Below the pieces are notes generated by a model that was not told where the DNA came from, ran no database searches, and saw only the letters and a list, made by a program, of their open reading frames with translations. Below are positions 60,300 to 64,000 of a stretch of DNA of 64,000 bases, piece after piece. The translations under genes were made by a program, and so were the position numbers. The stretch lies in NCBI GenBank assembly GCA_030849465.1, contig JARVLF010000015.1, forward strand, positions 1,240,001 to 1,304,000. The letters are read 5' to 3'. Position 1 is the stretch's first letter, and each line of letters opens with the position of its first letter. The DNA is from Moesziomyces globuligerus. Lineage: Eukaryota; Basidiomycota; Ustilaginomycetes; Ustilaginales; Ustilaginaceae.

Positions 60300-61578
60300 T
60301 CTAAAAGCGTTCTTTTGAGCTCTTCGGCTGGCAGCAGTTGGGTGTGTGGGTGCGATTGCAGTCGGGTTTCGAGCCGTTTGCGCTCAGGTAGCTCCGAACG
60401 ACAAGAGACGGGTCCTGTTCGAGCCGTGCTTGATACCGAGCCTGAGGAGAAGACGAGCGAGGACGAGTGCGTACGAGGTGGGGGGAAAAGGAAGGATCAC
60501 TTGTGAATTTGTAGGGCAATATTATAGGGCGGAGCTTGCATCGCGTCACATAGCAGCGCTCTTATCGGCGGGTCACAGCCGACCCGCTGCGTGACGCTAC
60601 GGTACCTTGCTCACAGTCGGTTTGACGCTGGGCCATGACCGGAGACATCTGCACGAGAGGCGGGGTGCGAGCATACCTTGCAGGGCCCGCCGTCGGGAGC
60701 ATTCACGCGTTGCCGCGCATGTTCGTCACTGTGCGGTCGGCATGGAATCCGAAATTCCAAAACTGCGCGGATGACGGCTGACCGGCTTCAGACACCCGCA
60801 TTTCCGCGCGTGTCTGTGCGTGACGGGCAGCTCTAGACGTGCAGATGGATGACGTTCCATCACATGTGAGGCCTAGCCGCGCTCTAGACTGCCTGTGTGC
60901 CTCAAAAAGCGAAGAGACTCTGCGACTGCTGTGAGATACAAGACCCGCTTAGGGTCAAGTGTGGCTCGTCTTCGCTTCGCTCGTCAGCAGTACTGACCGC
61001 ACACCCTTTCCACTGCCTGCAGCTACCTAACGAGATTTCTTGAGGTGGTGGAAGATGCTTGTAAGAGGTGCATCCCAATCGACGGCCAAAACGCTCAGAT
61101 GCGCGGTTTCGGAAGGGGATGTCGGCGCAAGCTGCCAGTCGAGCTCGGACATTCAAATCGCGATCTAAGTATCCCGATGCAGCTCAGATCGGGTCCTCTT
61201 TCCGCCTTCAAGGGTCCCAACTCGCGAGCCCTTCGGAACGAGTGCGCGCGTCTAGCCGCAGCGCAGAATCACATTGCGAGATGGGCCGTGAGCTCCCTTC
61301 CAGACGCGCACATACGCTGCGACGTCGTGACTTCATTCCATGCCACACTGTCTACATGGCACAAGCGGGCGTCGCACCTTACCTCTTTGCGCCTCGCATC
61401 CCGACCGGCGCAGTACTGCACCGCAGCCCTAATCCGTAGCTTTCGCATCGGAGCGAGACGTCGCCTGCATCCCCATCAGCTTCTGGCTCAAGCGTAGTTG
61501 CATCGCCGGGGCGTTGAACCCGTCAGCAAACCTTCCCTCTTCCATCACAGCTCAGCAACCCAAGAGAGCACACGGCAC
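60300..61578. other. intergenic region between MIR1 and the zinc-cluster gene
   Basis: The two genes are divergent, so this 1.28 kb probably holds both promoters. No gene is supported. Confidence 0.5.
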
Positions 61579-64000
61579 ATGGACCGCAAAACGGAGCCAG
61601 CCGGGCCCAGCTCGCCTCCGCCCGCACGCACGCGCAAGCCGGGCGAAGTGCGGTCGCGAAGCGGATGCATCACCTGCAAGCAGCGCCGCAAAAAGTGCGA
61701 CGAGAACTTTTGCATCCGTCACAACGGCGCTACCTCGTGCAATCGATGTGCGGATCGCGGCATCCACTGCGAGATGAGCTCGCATGCTACGCCTCAGCGC
61801 ACGCCGCAGCAGCATCGCCCCTCACCCTATCCTCCCACATCCTCCAACCCAGCCAGCGCATCCAAGCTCTCCTCACGCGGCGTCCGCGGGCCAAGTGCTG
61901 CCCCGACTGGACACTTCTCTGATCTTGCTTCCGCATCTACTCCGTCGGCGGTTCCGATACCTGCCACGTCGGCGATGCCGACCAATTCGGGCCTTGACAC
62001 CAGTGCTTCAGCTTTTTCTCCTCTCGACCAAAGCCACGCCTGGGCCGCTTCAGCACACTTTCCAGTGCAGCCCATTCCTCAGCAGCAACCTCCGAATGTT
62101 GCATCCTTCGCAGGCCTCCAGAATCCTGCCGTCATGAACCAACTCGCGTGGATGAGCCAGAATGCCGCGCTCAATCGATCCACGGTTCGTTACAATCGCC
62201 CTAACATTTGGCCCATCGCTCCCGCCAACGGTGCCATGGATGCAGCAGCAGCAGCCTCTGCCGCATCAGCCGCTGCTGCGGCTCAGAGCGGACCAGCCAC
62301 TGTCTCTGCTCAGAATGGACAGGTCGACATGAACACGCTGATGAGTTTCCTCAATAGCAATCCTACTGGCGCAGCGCCTGCTTCCAACCAGGCCCAGTGG
62401 GCGCAGGGATACTCGAATAGCATGGACAACATCATGCTCGACGACTTTGTCAGCGAGCTCATGAGCTTGACAGGGCCTCTTGCGGGCGGCGACGGCGCCT
62501 CCTTGCCTCAGACCACGGACAACACGCCCATGGCTGCCCATCAGTCTTCTCCCATTCCTCCACGCCCCCCCTCCCATGCATCCAACGACACTCCTCAATC
62601 TTCCTCGTCCGCCTCTAGCGGCACACAGCGAACGCACCTCGGTGCATCCTCCGCTGCCTCCAAGCAAGGCAAGCAGTATGACGGCAAGTCGCCTTCCAAC
62701 CCTTCGTCTAAGGCCGGAAATGGCAAGGCTCCCACCCCGGGACGCACTTCCAATCGCTATCGCAAGCTGTTGGACTCCGACGCCATCGAGTCGCTTCTGA
62801 GCAAGTACAGCCCTATCTACGAACGATTTTGGCATGCGACCCTCATGCTGCTCTCCAACAAGAAACGCCAAACTGCGGTCGACTACCTCATGAGTGTCAT
62901 TCGTTCCAACAAGGCGTGCCGCGCTTCTGTCGTAGTCGTCTGCCTGGCTTATCACGAGCTTGTCCAGCGTGTCCGTCAAGGCGCCGGAAAGGAGGATGCA
63001 AAGGCTCCCGCCCAACAGAACGCAGCGCCGCCGAGTTGGACCTCCGTAGCTACCGACGCACTTCACAACGGCAGAGCCGCTGGCGCACCGCACGACGAAA
63101 CGTCCCACACCAGGACAACAGAGAAAGAGAAGCACCGCCCAGAACGCGCATCATACTCTGAACAACGCCGCGAGTCCAGTGATGGCTATGACGACGACGA
63201 CGACGAGGATGACTCTGAGATGGACGCAGTAGAAGAGATCTCCACCATCCAACATCGGCGCAGCAGTGACAAGGCTCATGCACCCAGCGCCACCAGGCAC
63301 AGCTCAGAGGGATATGGGTCGACGAGCTTCTCTCGGCGCAACGATACGGGTCGGCGCCCAACCCCATCTGCGCCGCGCAACCTGACTGGGAAGCTCTCGA
63401 CCGTAGAGGACAACATCCAGGAGATGGATGACCCCTCCCGCGATGCCTTCAAGGGCCAGAGGGTGGAAGAGCACACCGTGGAGCTGTGGTTCGACATTGC
63501 GCAGGCCGAGCTGCAGCGGAGCAGGGAAGAGCTGACGTTGGACCAGGAGCTGTGCGCCATCATCAACCTGCGCTGGGCGTGCCTGTGCTTTGCGGGCGCC
63601 GAGCGAGCGCGCCAGCTTACGGAAGAGCTCGGCGTGGTGATGCAGCGCGAGGGCATCGACATGGATCATGCGGGCGAAGAGGAGAAGAAGGGCTCCTTCG
63701 TCTCGGTCATGCTGCTCACCGCCGTCTACACCGACGTGCTGGATACCGTGTCGGACCGGGGCAAGCGCACGCACGTCACGCTGCGCAGTGCAGATGCGCA
63801 TCGGACACACCCCTTCAAGCCACGACGGACGAGCAGCTCGGTGGCGGGCGGCGCAGGTCCGCCGGACAAGGACGAGCCCTTCTTCGGCCGCATTTCGCTC
63901 GTCTCGCTGGAGCTGCTCACGTGCTTCAAGCTGATCTCAGATCTGGCCGCGGACGTGTGGGGCCCAATCAGCAGCGCGGTGACGCATCCGAGCCGGCCGT
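61579..64000 (+). CDS. Zn2Cys6 fungal transcription factor, 3'-incomplete
   Basis: The frame is open from ATG 61579 to the right edge (807 codons seen), so the C-terminus is missing. Residues 28-64 form a zinc cluster: SGCITCKQRRKKCDENFC, then CNRCADRGIHC. Cysteines lie at 30, 33, 40, 45, 54, 57 and 64, giving seven rather than six. Upstream residues are Pro/Arg-rich. A long Ser/Pro/Ala-rich linker follows, then a helical segment (residues about 394-470: RYRKLLDSDAIESLLSKYSPIYERFWHATL) and, after an acidic stretch (DDDDDEDDSEMDAVEE), a second helical region (EEHTVELWFDIAQAELQRSREEL to the edge). This layout fits fungal zinc-cluster activators. The target genes are unknown. Confidence 0.88.
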   Translation, partial: MDRKTEPAGPSSPPPARTRKPGEVRSRSGCITCKQRRKKCDENFCIRHNGATSCNRCADRGIHCEMSSHATPQRTPQQHRPSPYPPTSSNPASASKLSSRGVRGPSAAPTGHFSDLASASTPSAVPIPATSAMPTNSGLDTSASAFSPLDQSHAWAASAHFPVQPIPQQQPPNVASFAGLQNPAVMNQLAWMSQNAALNRSTVRYNRPNIWPIAPANGAMDAAAAASAASAAAAAQSGPATVSAQNGQVDMNTLMSFLNSNPTGAAPASNQAQWAQGYSNSMDNIMLDDFVSELMSLTGPLAGGDGASLPQTTDNTPMAAHQSSPIPPRPPSHASNDTPQSSSSASSGTQRTHLGASSAASKQGKQYDGKSPSNPSSKAGNGKAPTPGRTSNRYRKLLDSDAIESLLSKYSPIYERFWHATLMLLSNKKRQTAVDYLMSVIRSNKACRASVVVVCLAYHELVQRVRQGAGKEDAKAPAQQNAAPPSWTSVATDALHNGRAAGAPHDETSHTRTTEKEKHRPERASYSEQRRESSDGYDDDDDEDDSEMDAVEEISTIQHRRSSDKAHAPSATRHSSEGYGSTSFSRRNDTGRRPTPSAPRNLTGKLSTVEDNIQEMDDPSRDAFKGQRVEEHTVELWFDIAQAELQRSREELTLDQELCAIINLRWACLCFAGAERARQLTEELGVVMQREGIDMDHAGEEEKKGSFVSVMLLTAVYTDVLDTVSDRGKRTHVTLRSADAHRTHPFKPRRTSSSVAGGAGPPDKDEPFFGRISLVSLELLTCFKLISDLAADVWGPISSAVTHPSRP

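Noticed and set aside
1..64000. CRISPR arrays, insertion sequences, prophage or bacterial operons
   Set aside because: No regular direct repeats with spacers and no transposase. The gene content and introns are plainly eukaryotic.

Overview
The window reads as nuclear DNA of a basidiomycete yeast or smut fungus, most likely Ustilaginomycotina (Ustilago, Sporisorium, Moesziomyces or Pseudozyma relatives). The evidence is GC-rich DNA, long mostly intronless reading frames, rare short introns (77-93 nt) with CTGAC-like branch sites, a cutinase that resembles the polyester-degrading esterase of Pseudozyma, an Fts1 homologue of the Hook/FTS/FHIP complex known from Ustilago maydis, and a dispersed 5S rRNA gene. 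Exact species cannot be fixed from the sequence alone. Eukaryotic starts were set on ATG codons; several frames that look longer begin with GTG or TTG and were trimmed. Layout 1-24 kb: a DENND6-type DENN protein (+), a 1029-residue unknown protein with a SUMO-interacting-like motif (-, one intron), mitochondrial ribosomal protein bL35m (-), divergent to an HCNGP/SAP30BP-like protein (+), a PEX11 peroxin (-), an unknown Ser-rich protein (-, one intron), an unknown 975-residue Ser/Pro-rich protein (+), the Set1/COMPASS PHD subunit Spp1 (+), and a conserved protein with an ankyrin-like patch (-). Layout 24-33 kb: a secretome patch. It has a TATA-driven gene for a tiny cationic secreted peptide (+, one intron), a cutinase-like polyesterase (-) and a GH3 beta-glucosidase (+). 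These are separated by the emptiest DNA in the window, including 3.4 kb without a gene. Layout 33-64 kb: a PP4 regulatory subunit 2 (+), a 1008-residue disordered protein (-), a full-length ABCC transporter (-), the 5S rRNA gene (+), Fts1 (-, three exons), Ctk3 (+), Vps34 (-), a 1391-residue chromodomain protein (-), the GPI ethanolamine-phosphate transferase Mcd4 (-), the mitochondrial phosphate carrier Mir1 (-), and a Zn2Cys6 transcription factor (+) that runs off the right edge. How the genes relate: most are unrelated housekeeping genes packed as convergent pairs (gaps of 56-105 bp) and divergent pairs (about 400-500 bp). Two local themes are plausible: endosomal trafficking (Fts1 and Vps34 within 5 kb, plus the DENND6 GEF) and secreted plant-surface enzymes (peptide, cutinase, beta-glucosidase). 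I found no mobile element, CRISPR, tRNA or clear horizontally transferred block. The best leads for something undescribed are the cationic secreted peptide whose 5' splice site contains the stop codon of its unspliced form, the chromodomain protein with an unrecognised C-terminal half, and a recurrent AAGTGCGGAA promoter element.
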